A stretch of DNA of 64,000 nt from Streptomyces sp. NBC_00683 (GTDB taxonomy: Bacteria > Actinomycetota > Actinomycetes > Streptomycetales > Streptomycetaceae): positions 6,014,001-6,078,000 of the forward strand of contig NZ_CP109013.1 in assembly GCF_036226745.1 (NCBI RefSeq), read 5' to 3'. Positions 9,201 to 17,456 of this stretch are shown one piece after another. The notes under the pieces are model-generated. The model ran no database searches, was not told where the DNA came from, and saw only the letters and a list, made by a program, of their open reading frames with translations. Numbering within the stretch: position 1 is the first letter of the stretch; every line of letters begins with the position of its first letter. The position numbers and the translations under genes were made by a program.

Positions 9201-10169
9201 TCAGCCGTGCGACGGTCCCAGCGCCCAGGCCGCCAAGGACAGCGTGGCCATCGACACGACCGTTGACGCCACGACCGAATTGCGGGCGAGCGTGGTGTCC
9301 AGCCCGTACTGGCCGGCGTAGATGAAGGCGTTCTGGGCGGTCGGCAGCGCGGAGCACAGGACGACCGCGAGGAGCTGGGGGCCGTCGAGGTCCAGGAGCA
9401 GGGGGCCGCCGACGGCAAAGGCGATCAGGGGCTGCACGAGCGTCTTGAGAGCCACCACGGTCCCCAGTTCCGCCCGGCCGACCGGGGCCGCGCATGCCGC
9501 CGGTTCCGGGCGGGTGTGCAGCGACAGGCCGAGCGTGATCAGGGCCGTGGGAACGGCTGCGGACCCCAGGAGATCGCAGGAGTGGGTGAACGCCTCCGGC
9601 AGTCGCAGGCCGGTGGCCGACACGCAGACGCCGAGCAGCGAGGCCATGATGACCGGGTTGCGTACCGGCATGGTCAGCATGCGGCGCAGACCCGCACGCC
9701 AGTGAGTGTTCACCCGGTCCGTGCCGGAGTCCAGCAGCGTCAGGATCACCGGCGACACCACCAGCACCTGGAACAGGATGACCTGGGCGACGAACGACGC
9801 GTCGCCCAGCACCTGGACGGCCACCGGAATTCCGAGGTTGGCCGAGTTCACGTAGCCCGACGCCATTCCGCTGATCGCACCGTCGGCCGTCTTGCGGCCG
9901 AAGAAGCGCCGGGCCACCAGCAGGCCGAGACCGGAGACGAGCACCGTGCCCGCGGCGAAGGCGATCACCGTCGCGTTCACGAACGAACCAAGCCGCGCGT
10001 CCGAGACCATCATGAACAACGCCGCGGGCATGGCCACATGGAAGACGAAGCGGCCGAGTACCGCCTCGGCCTGCTCCCCGAGCAGTCGCCCCCGCCCGGC
10101 CGCGTAACCGATGGCGGTCAGCGTCCAGATGGGGGCGAAGGCGGAGAGCAGGTCATGCATGCGGCTCAT
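9201..10169 (-). CDS. AEC family transporter
   Basis: 322 residues, about ten hydrophobic helices in two halves, matching the auxin efflux carrier (Mem_trans) family. The N terminus LLSAFAPIWTLTAIGYAAGR and the central NSANLGIPVAVQVLGD motif are characteristic. It is a predicted carboxylate or aromatic-acid transporter. It lies 69 bases downstream of the MHS-type MFS gene on the same strand, so it is probably the second gene of that transcript and part of the quinate/shikimate locus. ATG 10169 is used; ATG 10160 is also possible. Confidence 0.85.
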   Translation of the reverse strand: MSRMHDLLSAFAPIWTLTAIGYAAGRGRLLGEQAEAVLGRFVFHVAMPAALFMMVSDARLGSFVNATVIAFAAGTVLVSGLGLLVARRFFGRKTADGAISGMASGYVNSANLGIPVAVQVLGDASFVAQVILFQVLVVSPVILTLLDSGTDRVNTHWRAGLRRMLTMPVRNPVIMASLLGVCVSATGLRLPEAFTHSCDLLGSAAVPTALITLGLSLHTRPEPAACAAPVGRAELGTVVALKTLVQPLIAFAVGGPLLLDLDGPQLLAVVLCSALPTAQNAFIYAGQYGLDTTLARNSVVASTVVSMATLSLAAWALGPSHG

Positions 10170-10238
10170 GATCCCTGCGTGCCGTGGCCCGGCCGTACGG
10201 GGGGCCGGGCCACAGCAGGATGCGGGGCGGGGCGGGGG

Positions 10239-11600
10239 TCAGACCCCCACCGACATCCCGGCCTTCGGGGTGACCTCGCCGCTCCGCTCCCCGAGGTGCT
10301 CCGTCGCCACATGGGCGGTCTCACGGGCGGTGAGCGCCGAGATGACGGGCGGCAGGCAGAGTGCCGCCGCGAAGAGCGCGACGCCTGCCCAGTTGTCCCC
10401 GTCGGGGCCGGCGATCTGCGAGGCGAAGGCCACGGCGAAACCGGCGATGGCAAAGCCGGTCTGGGTGCCGATCGCCATGCCCGAGAGCCTGACCCGGGTG
10501 GGGAACATCTCGGCGTAGAACGAGGGCCAGATGCCGTTGGCGGCGCTGTAGACGACACCGAAGACGAGAATGCCGAGCCCCAGCACCAGGGGGTAGCTGC
10601 CGGTGGAGATCGCCCACAGGTAGAGCGGCATGACCACCGCGCTTCCGATGGCGCCGATCAGGAAGACGGGCCTGCGCCCAATGCGGTCCGAGAGCCGGGC
10701 CCACAGCGGAATCGTGAACAGGGCGACCAGATTGGCCAGGGCGCCGACCCACAGCATCCCGGTGCGGCCCATGCCCACGGCGTCGCTGGTCGCGTACGAC
10801 AGCGCCCAGACGGTGAAGATCGTGCTGACGGTGGCGACCACCGCGCACCCGACGACCCGCAGTACATCGGCCCAGTGGTCGCGGAGCAGCACGGCGAGCG
10901 GCAGCTTCGCCACGCCCTCGGTCGCCGCCTGCTTGGTGAAGACGGGTGTCTCCTCCAGGGTGCGGCGGATGACGTAACCCGTCACCGCGACGGCGATGCT
11001 CAGCCAGAACGGGACGCGCCAGCCCCAGGAGAGCAGTTGCTCCTCGGGGAGGGCTGCGACGGGGATGAAGGCGAGGGTCGCGATGAGCTGACCGGCCTGC
11101 GTTCCGTTGATGGTGAAACTGGTGAAGTAGCCGCGCCGGTGCGCCGGTGCGTGTTCCAGGCTCATGGAGTTGGCGCTGGCCTGCTCACCCGCCGCGGATA
11201 TGCCCTGGAGGATGCGGAGGAGCACGAGCAGGACCGGAGCGGCACCACCGATCTGCTCCCGGGTGGGCAGACAGCCGATGAGGAACGTCGACAGGCCCAT
11301 CAGGATCAGTGTGAAGACCATGATCTTCTTACGGCCGACCCGGTCTCCGACATGGCCGAGGAAGAGCGCGCCGACGGGACGGGCGGCGTAGGCGACACCG
11401 AAGGTGGCCAGCGACAGCAGCGTCGCGTTCGCGGGATCGGACTCGTCGAAGAAGACCTTCGGGAAGATCAGCGCGGCCGCGCTGCCGTAGATGAAGAAGT
11501 CGTAGTACTCCAGGGCGCTGCCGATCCAGGCGGCGAGCGCGGCTTTACGGGGCTGGGTCTGAGGCAGCGGTGGACCGGTGGCGGGGTCGTGAACGGTCAC
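10239..11600 (-). CDS. MHS-family MFS transporter, likely shikimate/quinate importer
   Basis: 453 residues, 12-helix metabolite:H+ symporter family. The N-terminal SALEYYDFFIYGSAAALIFP motif and GHVGDRVGRKKIM motif are hallmarks of ShiA/ProP-like carriers. GTG 11600 has AAGGAG at good spacing. It lies divergent from the dehydroquinase-dehydrogenase-dehydratase genes across a TetR gene, and its leader carries the same candidate operator as theirs (11709-11722). By context it imports quinate, shikimate or a related hydroaromatic acid. The family is seen directly; the substrate is inferred from neighbours. Confidence 0.86.
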   Translation of the reverse strand: MTVHDPATGPPLPQTQPRKAALAAWIGSALEYYDFFIYGSAAALIFPKVFFDESDPANATLLSLATFGVAYAARPVGALFLGHVGDRVGRKKIMVFTLILMGLSTFLIGCLPTREQIGGAAPVLLVLLRILQGISAAGEQASANSMSLEHAPAHRRGYFTSFTINGTQAGQLIATLAFIPVAALPEEQLLSWGWRVPFWLSIAVAVTGYVIRRTLEETPVFTKQAATEGVAKLPLAVLLRDHWADVLRVVGCAVVATVSTIFTVWALSYATSDAVGMGRTGMLWVGALANLVALFTIPLWARLSDRIGRRPVFLIGAIGSAVVMPLYLWAISTGSYPLVLGLGILVFGVVYSAANGIWPSFYAEMFPTRVRLSGMAIGTQTGFAIAGFAVAFASQIAGPDGDNWAGVALFAAALCLPPVISALTARETAHVATEHLGERSGEVTPKAGMSVGV

Positions 11601-11637
11601 GTCGTACTCCTTCGGGGACGTTCCGTGCGGGGGGCAA

Positions 11638-11671
11638 GCGGGTGGGGCGAGCGGGTGGGGCGAGCGGGTGG
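11638..11671. repeat. 13-bp tandem repeat in the transporter leader
   Basis: GCGGGTGGGGCGA occurs twice exactly (11638-11650, 11651-11663) with a partial third copy (GCGGGTGG) to 11671. It sits between the operator and the GTG start of the MHS transporter, so it is in the 5' leader. It may be simple replication slippage. Confidence 0.7.
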
Positions 11672-11708
11672 AGGGAGCGGGGGAGCGGGCGGTGCGGCTA
11701 ATTAACGC

Positions 11709-11722
11709 ACTAGGTAGTTAGT
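11709..11722 (-). promoter_or_regulatory. candidate TetR operator upstream of the MHS transporter
   Basis: On the minus strand this reads ACTAACTACCTAGT, an imperfect palindrome with ACT-N8-AGT ends. It lies 109 bases upstream of the transporter start and matches 12 of 14 positions in the site before the aroQ-like gene (12632-12645). Confidence 0.6.
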
Positions 11723-11862
11723 TGCGGATGGCTACGGATGCTGCGAGGAGATGACGCCCCTGTCAAGAGTCCGCGCAGAACTCACCCGGTCCGCGGTGCA
11801 CCCGGCCCGCTCCCCGGCCGCCTCGGCCGGCCCTGCTCCCGGACCGGCCCCGGCTGCGGGAT

Positions 11863-12525
11863 TCAGGCTGCCCGGTCGGCCGTCAGATAGGCGATGATCA
11901 TGTCGCCGAGCATGGTCCGGTAGTGCTCCCGCCGGTCCGTGGCGACCAGGTCGCGGCCGAAGAGCGCCCCGAAGGTGTGCCGGTTCGCGATCCGGAAGAA
12001 GCAGAAGGAACTGATCATCGCGTGCAGGTCCACGGCGTCGACGTCCGCCGTGAACAGCCCCGATGCGCGGCCCGAGTCCAGGATGCGCCGCAGGACATCG
12101 ATCGCGGGGGAGCCGATGCGGCTCAACTCGGCGGAAGCGGCGATGTGTTCGGCCTCGTGGATGTTCTCGATGCTGACGAGCCGGATGAAGTCCGGGTGGT
12201 CCTCGTGGTGGTCGAAGGTCAACTCCGCCAGCCGTCGGACCGCGGCCACGGGGTCGAGGTGCTCGACGTCCAGGAGCTGCTCCGCCTCCCGGATCCTGCT
12301 GTACGCCCGCTCCAGCACCGCGGTGAACAACTGCTCCTTGCCGCCGAAGTAGTAATAGATCATGCGCTTCGTGGTGCGGGTGCTGGCCGCGATCTCGTCG
12401 ACCCGGGCCCCCGTGTAGCCCAGACGTGCGAATTCCCGCGTGGCCACGGTGAGGATCTCCTCCCGCGTGCGGGCCGCGTCGCGGGTGCGCCCAGCGGGTT
12501 GGGCGGGTCCTTCGGTGCTGGTCAT
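11863..12525 (-). CDS. TetR family regulator of the quinate/shikimate locus
   Basis: 220 residues. N-terminal TetR HTH (REEILTVATREFARLGYTG, then STRTTKRMIYYYFGGKEQLF) at about residues 18-66, with the usual all-helical ligand domain after it. ATG 12525 follows AAGGATC; an upstream in-frame extension is not supported. It sits between the transporter operon (same strand) and the catabolic operon (opposite strand), and two matching palindromes flank it. It is therefore the obvious candidate repressor of both, responding to quinate, shikimate or a dehydro-derivative. Target and ligand are inference. Confidence 0.88.
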   Translation of the reverse strand: MTSTEGPAQPAGRTRDAARTREEILTVATREFARLGYTGARVDEIAASTRTTKRMIYYYFGGKEQLFTAVLERAYSRIREAEQLLDVEHLDPVAAVRRLAELTFDHHEDHPDFIRLVSIENIHEAEHIAASAELSRIGSPAIDVLRRILDSGRASGLFTADVDAVDLHAMISSFCFFRIANRHTFGALFGRDLVATDRREHYRTMLGDMIIAYLTADRAA

Positions 12526-12631
12526 CCGGATCCTTCGCGGGCAGTCGGTGAGTGCTCGCGATTCTAGGAGCCGGGGGGCGGGGCGGCCGATCCGGGCCGG
12601 GGTCTTCCCAGGGCGGCCCACATTCGGTAAG

Positions 12632-12645
12632 ACTAACTAACCAGT
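12632..12645 (+). promoter_or_regulatory. candidate TetR operator upstream of the catabolic operon
   Basis: Sequence ACTAACTAACCAGT, extending to GACT-N8-AGTC ends. It lies 25 bases upstream of the dehydroquinase ATG and is near-identical to the site at 11709-11722. It is between tetR and the catabolic genes, so it could govern both. Confidence 0.6.
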
Positions 12646-12669
12646 CCGTACATTAATGGGAGGTGAGCG

Positions 12670-13140
12670 ATGCCGAACCACGCCGACACACCCCACGGCG
12701 CCCCGGTCCTCGTGCTGAACGGGCCGAACCTCGGCCTCCTCGGTCTGCGCGAGCCCGCCGTCTACGGAACGGGCACCCTCCCCGACGTCGAGGAGCTCTG
12801 CCGCCGGACCGCACAGGAGCACGGTCTGCGCGCCGACTGCCGGCAGAGCAACCACGAGGGCGTGCTCATCGACGCCGTCCACGAGGCCCGAACGGCCCAC
12901 CGGGGGATCGTGATCAACCCCGCCGGGTACAGCCACACCTCGGTGGCCCTGCGCGACGCGCTCGCCGCCGTGGAGCTGCCCGTCGTGGAGGTGCACCTGT
13001 CGAACATCCACCGGCGTGAGGCGTTCCGCCACCACAGCCACGTCTCGGCCGTCGCCGACGCGGTCATCTGCGGGGCGGGTGCCCACGGGTACGCCATGGC
13101 CCTCGCCCACCTCGCCCAGCTCCTGGAGGAGAACCGTTGA
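12670..13140 (+). CDS. aroQ: type II 3-dehydroquinate dehydratase
   Basis: 156 residues, normal for the dodecameric type II enzyme that interconverts 3-dehydroquinate and 3-dehydroshikimate. All active-site blocks are visible: [18 protein letters not shown] (with the catalytic Tyr), [32 protein letters not shown] and [14 protein letters not shown]. Strong GGGAGGTGA precedes ATG 12670. Its position at the head of a dehydrogenase/dehydroshikimate dehydratase operon indicates the catabolic paralogue (QuiB/QutE-like role) rather than the chorismate-pathway copy, which I would expect elsewhere. Confidence 0.93.
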   Translation: MPNHADTPHGAPVLVLNGPNLGLLGLREPAVYGTGTLPDVEELCRRTAQEHGLRADCRQSNHEGVLIDAVHEARTAHRGIVINPAGYSHTSVALRDALAAVELPVVEVHLSNIHRREAFRHHSHVSAVADAVICGAGAHGYAMALAHLAQLLEENR

Positions 13141-14000
13141 GCCCGGACTCGTACCTCGTCGGCCTCATCGGCTCCGGCATCGGCCCCTCGCTCAGCCCCG
13201 CGCTCCACGAACGGGAAGCCGACCGGCAGGGGCTGCGCTACCTGTACCGCCTCATCGACATCGGCACACTCGGTGTCCCGCCGGAGAGGACCGGTGAACT
13301 CGTGCGCGCCGCACGCGACATGGGGTACGACGGCCTCAACGTGACCCACCCCTGCAAACAGCAGGTCCTGGACCACCTCGACGCGCTCTCCCCGCAGGCC
13401 GAGGCGCTCGGCGCGGTCAACACCGTTGTCTTCGAGGGAAACAGGGCGACCGGCCACAACACCGACGCCACGGGCTTCGCCGCCTCCTTCGCCCGAGGGC
13501 TGCCCGACGCGGCACTGGACCGGGTCGTGCAGCTGGGCGCCGGCGGCGCGGGAGCGGCCGTCGCCCACGCCCTGCTCGCCCTGGGCGCCGGCCGGCTCAC
13601 CGTGCTGGACGCCGTTCCCGAACGGGCCGCGGCCCTCGCCGGCTCCCTGAACCTGCACTTCGGTCCTGGGCGGGCGGAAGCCGCGGACCTCCTCGACATC
13701 GCCGAGCGGACCGCCGACGCCGACGGACTGGTCAACGCCACCCCCATCGGGATGGCCGCCCACCCCGGACTCCCGCTCCCCGCGGACCTGTTGCACCCCG
13801 GCCTGTGGGTCGCCGAGGTCGTCTACCGCCCGCTGGAGACGACCCTCGTACGCACCGCCCGCGCGCTCGGCTGCGCCACCCTCGACGGCGGCGGCATGGC
13901 CGCCTACCAGGCCGCCGACTCCTTCCGGCTCTTCACCGGCCGTGAACCCGACACCGCGCGCATGCTCGCCGACATCGCGGATCTCACGTCCACCCGCTGA
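13137..14000 (+). CDS. shikimate/quinate dehydrogenase (AroE/YdiB family)
   Basis: 287 residues. The substrate-binding Ser pair is in [10 protein letters not shown], the catalytic Lys in [16 protein letters not shown], and the catalytic Asp in [11 protein letters not shown]. The NAD(P) loop is [14 protein letters not shown], and the C-terminal [13 protein letters not shown] block is conserved. It should oxidise shikimate and/or quinate to the 3-dehydro acid. The start is TTG 13137 overlapping the TGA of aroQ (TTGA), with GGAGGAG upstream, so the genes are translationally coupled. Whether quinate or shikimate is preferred cannot be told from these motifs. Confidence 0.9.
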   Translation: MSPDSYLVGLIGSGIGPSLSPALHEREADRQGLRYLYRLIDIGTLGVPPERTGELVRAARDMGYDGLNVTHPCKQQVLDHLDALSPQAEALGAVNTVVFEGNRATGHNTDATGFAASFARGLPDAALDRVVQLGAGGAGAAVAHALLALGAGRLTVLDAVPERAAALAGSLNLHFGPGRAEAADLLDIAERTADADGLVNATPIGMAAHPGLPLPADLLHPGLWVAEVVYRPLETTLVRTARALGCATLDGGGMAAYQAADSFRLFTGREPDTARMLADIADLTSTR

Positions 14001-14060
14001 ACCCCGGACCCCCGGACCCCCGAAGCCCGATCCCCGATCCCCGAAGCCCGGAGGACCGAC

Positions 14061-15845
14061 ATGCGTACGTCCATCGCCACCGTCTCGCTCAGCGGCCCGC
14101 TCACCGAGAAGCTCACCGCTGCCGCGCGCGCAGGCTTCGACGGCGTCGAGATCTTCGAGAACGACCTGATCGGCAGCCCTCTCACACCGGAGGAGATCAG
14201 GGAACGGACCGCGGACCTCGGCCTGACGATCGACCTCTACCAGCCCATGCGTGACATCGAGGCCGTCCCCGAGGACGTGTTCGCCCGCAACCTGCGGCGT
14301 GCCGAGCACAAGTTCCGGCTGATGCGGCGGCTCGGTGCCGACACGGTCCTGGTCTGTTCCAGCGTCTCCCCGCAGACCCTCGACGACGACGCGCTCGCGG
14401 CCGGCCAGCTCCGCCGACTCGCCGACCTCGCCCAGGAGTCCGGCATCCGCATCGCGTACGAGGCGCTGGCCTGGGGCCGTCACGTCAGTACGTACGACCA
14501 CGCCTGGCGCATCGTCGAAGCCGCGGACCATCCGGCTCTCGGCGTCTGCCTGGACAGCTTCCACATCCTCGCCCGGGGCTCCGACCCCGCGGGGATCGCG
14601 GACATCCCCGGCGACAGGATCTTCTTCCTGCAGCTCGCCGACGCCCCGCTGATGGCCCTGGACGTCCTGCAGTGGAGCCGCCACTACCGCTGCTTCCCGG
14701 GCCAGGGGGACCTGGACGTCGCCGGGCTGGTCCGGGCCGCTGTGCGGGCCGGCTACCAGGGCCCCCTCTCCCTCGAGGTCTTCAACGACGTCTTCCGTCA
14801 GGCGGACGCGGGCCGCACCGCGGTGGACGCCCAGCGCTCCCTCGCCCTGCTGCAGGAGTCCGCCGGTCTGACCGCGCCTCCGGCACCGGTCGTCCCCACC
14901 GGATTCGCCTTCGTCGAGATCGCCACCGCCGACACGGCCAGAATCACGCCCCTGCTGACCGCACTCGGCTTCTCCCGCACGGCCAGGCACTCCGGCAAGC
15001 CGGTGGACCTCTGGGAACAGGGCGAGGCCCGCATCCTCCTCAACACCGATACCGACACCGGCAGCCACCGGCCGGACCCCTCGCTCACCGCCATCGGCCT
15101 GGAGAACCCCGACCCGGCGGCGGCGTCCGCCCGGGCCGAGTCCCTCCTCGCCCCCGTACTGCCCAGGCGCCGCGCACCCCGGGACGCACCGCTGGACGCG
15201 GTGGCCGCGCCCGACGGCACCGAGTTCTTCTTCTGCGCCACGGGCCGTCCCGGGCACCCCGACTGGACCGGCGACTTCGCACCCGCCCCGCACACGCCGC
15301 CCGGCGGCATCGGCGTCACCCGCATCGACCACGTCGCGCTGACGCAGCCCTGGCACCAGTTCGACGAGGCGGCCCTCTTCCACCGCAGCGTGCTCGGCCT
15401 CCTGCCGCACGCGAGCATCGACCTCGCGGACCCGTACGGCCTGCTCCGCAGCCGAGCCGCAAGCAATCCCGAAGGAACCGTACGCATCGCCCTCGGCGTG
15501 GGGGCGTCCCCCACGGACGACCCCGCACGCCCTCAGCACGTGGCCCTGGCCACCGACGACCTGGTCACCGCGGTCCGCCGGGCCCGCGCGGCCGGCGCGC
15601 GACTGCTGCCGGTGCCCGCCAACTACTACGACGACCTGGCCGCGCGCCACGAGTTCGCCCCCGGCGAGCTGGAGACGTACCGCGAACTCGGCATCCTCTA
15701 CGACCGTGACGAGAAGGGGGAGTTCCGGCACTGCTACACGGTGACGACCGGCAGTCTCTTCTTCGAACTCGTCGAGCGCACCGGCGGATACGACGGCTAC
15801 GGGGCCCAGAACGCCCCCGTCCGGCTCGCCGCCCAGCGGACGTGA
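14061..15845 (+). CDS. two-domain 3-dehydroshikimate dehydratase (QsuB/QuiC type)
   Basis: 594 residues. Residues 1-275 are an AP-endonuclease-2/xylose-isomerase TIM barrel with the metal ligands of dehydroshikimate dehydratases visible as YEALAWG (Glu), CLDSFHIL (Asp/His), FFLQLADAP (Gln) and LSLEVFNDVF (Glu). Residues 290-594 are two VOC modules like 4-hydroxyphenylpyruvate dioxygenase, with the His-His-Glu set in IDHVAL, PQHVAL and FFELVER. The enzyme converts 3-dehydroshikimate to protocatechuate; the VOC half in characterised relatives has no proven dioxygenase activity. It lies 60 bases after the dehydrogenase, with GGAGG before ATG 14061, and completes the route from quinate to protocatechuate. 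Confidence 0.92.
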   Translation: MRTSIATVSLSGPLTEKLTAAARAGFDGVEIFENDLIGSPLTPEEIRERTADLGLTIDLYQPMRDIEAVPEDVFARNLRRAEHKFRLMRRLGADTVLVCSSVSPQTLDDDALAAGQLRRLADLAQESGIRIAYEALAWGRHVSTYDHAWRIVEAADHPALGVCLDSFHILARGSDPAGIADIPGDRIFFLQLADAPLMALDVLQWSRHYRCFPGQGDLDVAGLVRAAVRAGYQGPLSLEVFNDVFRQADAGRTAVDAQRSLALLQESAGLTAPPAPVVPTGFAFVEIATADTARITPLLTALGFSRTARHSGKPVDLWEQGEARILLNTDTDTGSHRPDPSLTAIGLENPDPAAASARAESLLAPVLPRRRAPRDAPLDAVAAPDGTEFFFCATGRPGHPDWTGDFAPAPHTPPGGIGVTRIDHVALTQPWHQFDEAALFHRSVLGLLPHASIDLADPYGLLRSRAASNPEGTVRIALGVGASPTDDPARPQHVALATDDLVTAVRRARAAGARLLPVPANYYDDLAARHEFAPGELETYRELGILYDRDEKGEFRHCYTVTTGSLFFELVERTGGYDGYGAQNAPVRLAAQRT

Positions 15846-15859
15846 ACGTGACCGCACAC

Positions 15860-15897
15860 CACAGGGCCCCGACCGGTGAACCGGTCGGGGCCCTGTG
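15860..15897. terminator. hairpin terminator of the quinate/shikimate operon
   Basis: 17-bp perfect inverted repeat (15860-15876 and 15881-15897, loop TGAA) directly after the dehydratase stop and before the convergent transglycosylase gene. Confidence 0.88.
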
Positions 15898-15916
15898 CCA
15901 TGTGTCTGCCGCTGGA

Positions 15917-16357
15917 TCAGTACCAGCCGTTGGACTGCCAGAAGTCCCAGGCGCCGCACGGGCTGCCGTAGCGGTCCTCCATGTAGTCGACGCCCCACTT
16001 GATCTGCGTCTTGGCATTGGTCTGCCAGTCGGAGCCCGCCGATGCCATCTTCGAGCCGGGCAGGGCCTGGACCAGGCCGTACGCACCGGAGGAGGCGTTG
16101 GAGGCGTGCACGTCCCAGTCGCTCTCGTGGTCCACGATCTTGTTGAAGCACTCGTACTGGGCGCTGTCGTCGATCATCTTCTTCGCCGTGTCCTGCGCGC
16201 TCGCCGCGGTCGTCGGAGCGGCGGCGGGCGCAGCGGCCATCGCCGGGGTCACGCCGATGGCCAGTCCGGTGGCACCCAGCAGCACGGAGGCGCCGGTGAC
16301 AGCGGCCCTGCGACGGGTGATGCGGGGCTGGGCGAGGATGCGACGGGCAAACGACAC
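15917..16357 (-). CDS. secreted transglycosylase-like (SLT) protein
   Basis: 146 residues. The N terminus has RRR followed by a hydrophobic core (GASVLLGATGLAIG) and an AMAAA cleavage region, a Sec/Tat-type signal peptide. The mature part holds a short lysozyme-like domain: ECFNKIVDHESDWDVHASN contains the candidate catalytic Glu, then GAYGLVQALPGSKM, WGVDYMEDRYG and the terminal AWDFWQSNGWY typical of Streptomyces secreted SLT proteins. It probably cleaves peptidoglycan. GTG 16357 is chosen because it begins the signal peptide. The 274-base region upstream was inspected for a c-di-AMP riboswitch and none was recognisable. Confidence 0.83.
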   Translation of the reverse strand: MSFARRILAQPRITRRRAAVTGASVLLGATGLAIGVTPAMAAAPAAAPTTAASAQDTAKKMIDDSAQYECFNKIVDHESDWDVHASNASSGAYGLVQALPGSKMASAGSDWQTNAKTQIKWGVDYMEDRYGSPCGAWDFWQSNGWY

Positions 16358-16631
16358 GTGGAACCTAACGTCGGGGACGGGGAGGTCGCGGCCGGTCCTG
16401 ATGTGCGGGACCGGTACTCGTGGACCGCGGTCCGTCCGTACGGACGCTGCGGTGCTCGGCGACGTCATCCATCGTCAGCGACGCGGACCGGGCCGCGCAA
16501 CGACCGCTGATACGACCCTGCGTAGTACCAGGGGGCCGAAAGCCACGGACGCGCCGCCCGGAACGCGGCCCCGGCCGGGGATCACGCCCTACGGGGCCGG
16601 GTCGTACAGGACCGAGGTCCTGTGGGCGCCC

Positions 16632-17456
16632 TCACGCCTTCGGGACCTCGAATGTGACCTGGGCCTCGAAGGCCGCACGCCGGGTGGCCCGCCGCAGCGC
16701 CTTCAGCAGGGTGGGCCCGATCGTGAGGGTCAGGACCACGGTGAGGACGGCGCGGCCCAGGTCCCAGCCGAGCGAGGTGGCCACGCAGTACGCGAGGAAG
16801 CGGACCAGGTTCTCGTGCAGCGGGCCGCCCTCGACGAAGGAGATCCCGGACCCGAGGCCCGTCACGAGCGTCCAGCCCTGCAGGTTCATCACCGTGCCGT
16901 ACGCGAACGCCGCCACACATCCGTACGCGGCGAGCATCAGCACCTCACCCCTGCCCCGCAGCCGCTCCGGCCCGGGCAGCAGGCCCGCGCCCATCGCGAA
17001 CCAGCCCATCGACAGCATCTGGAACGGCATCCACGGACCCACCCCTCCCGTGAGCAGGGCGGAGGCGAACAACGTCACCGAGCCGAGCACGAAACCGAAG
17101 CCCGGGCCCAGGACCCGGCCGCTCAGCACCATCAGGAAGAACATGGGTTCAAGGCCCGCAGTGCCCGCCCCCAGGGGGCGCAGCGCGGCGCCCACCGCCG
17201 CGAGGACGCCGAGCATCGCGACCGCCTTCGCGTCCAGGCCGCCGTCCGCGATCGTCGCGACGACCACGCCGACGAGCAGGACGAGCAGCGCGGCGAACAG
17301 CCACGGCGCGTCCTGGGCGTGGGCGGTGACACCGGAGCCCTCGCCGGCCAGCAGCGGCCAGCCGAAGGCGATCACCCCGATCGCGCTGACCAGGACGAGT
17401 GCGGCAGCGGCACGCGGGCCGATACGGACCGGGCGCGCCGGACGGGAGCCGGTCAT
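16632..17456 (-). CDS. ECF transporter S component, predicted cobalamin/precursor binding
   Basis: 274 residues with six to seven transmembrane helices (for example AAALVLVSAIGVIAFGWPLL, LFAALLVLLVGVVVATI, AVAMLGVLAAVGAAL). The segment EPMFFLMVLSGRVLGPGFGFVLGS is characteristic of ECF substrate-capture subunits. It is the last gene of the operon, its ATG overlapping the ATPase stop (ATGA). The cobalamin riboswitch at the head of the operon assigns the likely substrate as a cobalamin or a corrinoid precursor. The family is clear; specificity is inferred from regulation. Confidence 0.85.
   Translation of the reverse strand: MTGSRPARPVRIGPRAAAALVLVSAIGVIAFGWPLLAGEGSGVTAHAQDAPWLFAALLVLLVGVVVATIADGGLDAKAVAMLGVLAAVGAALRPLGAGTAGLEPMFFLMVLSGRVLGPGFGFVLGSVTLFASALLTGGVGPWMPFQMLSMGWFAMGAGLLPGPERLRGRGEVLMLAAYGCVAAFAYGTVMNLQGWTLVTGLGSGISFVEGGPLHENLVRFLAYCVATSLGWDLGRAVLTVVLTLTIGPTLLKALRRATRRAAFEAQVTFEVPKA

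Noticed and set aside
12762..16151. 1129-codon open frame antisense to aroQ, the dehydrogenase and the dehydratase genes
   Set aside because: It is a GC-rich antisense shadow of three well-supported enzymes; composition is Gly/Arg/Val-rich with no domain and no ribosome site.
16358..16560. c-di-AMP riboswitch before the transglycosylase gene
   Set aside because: Conserved core motifs were not found by eye.
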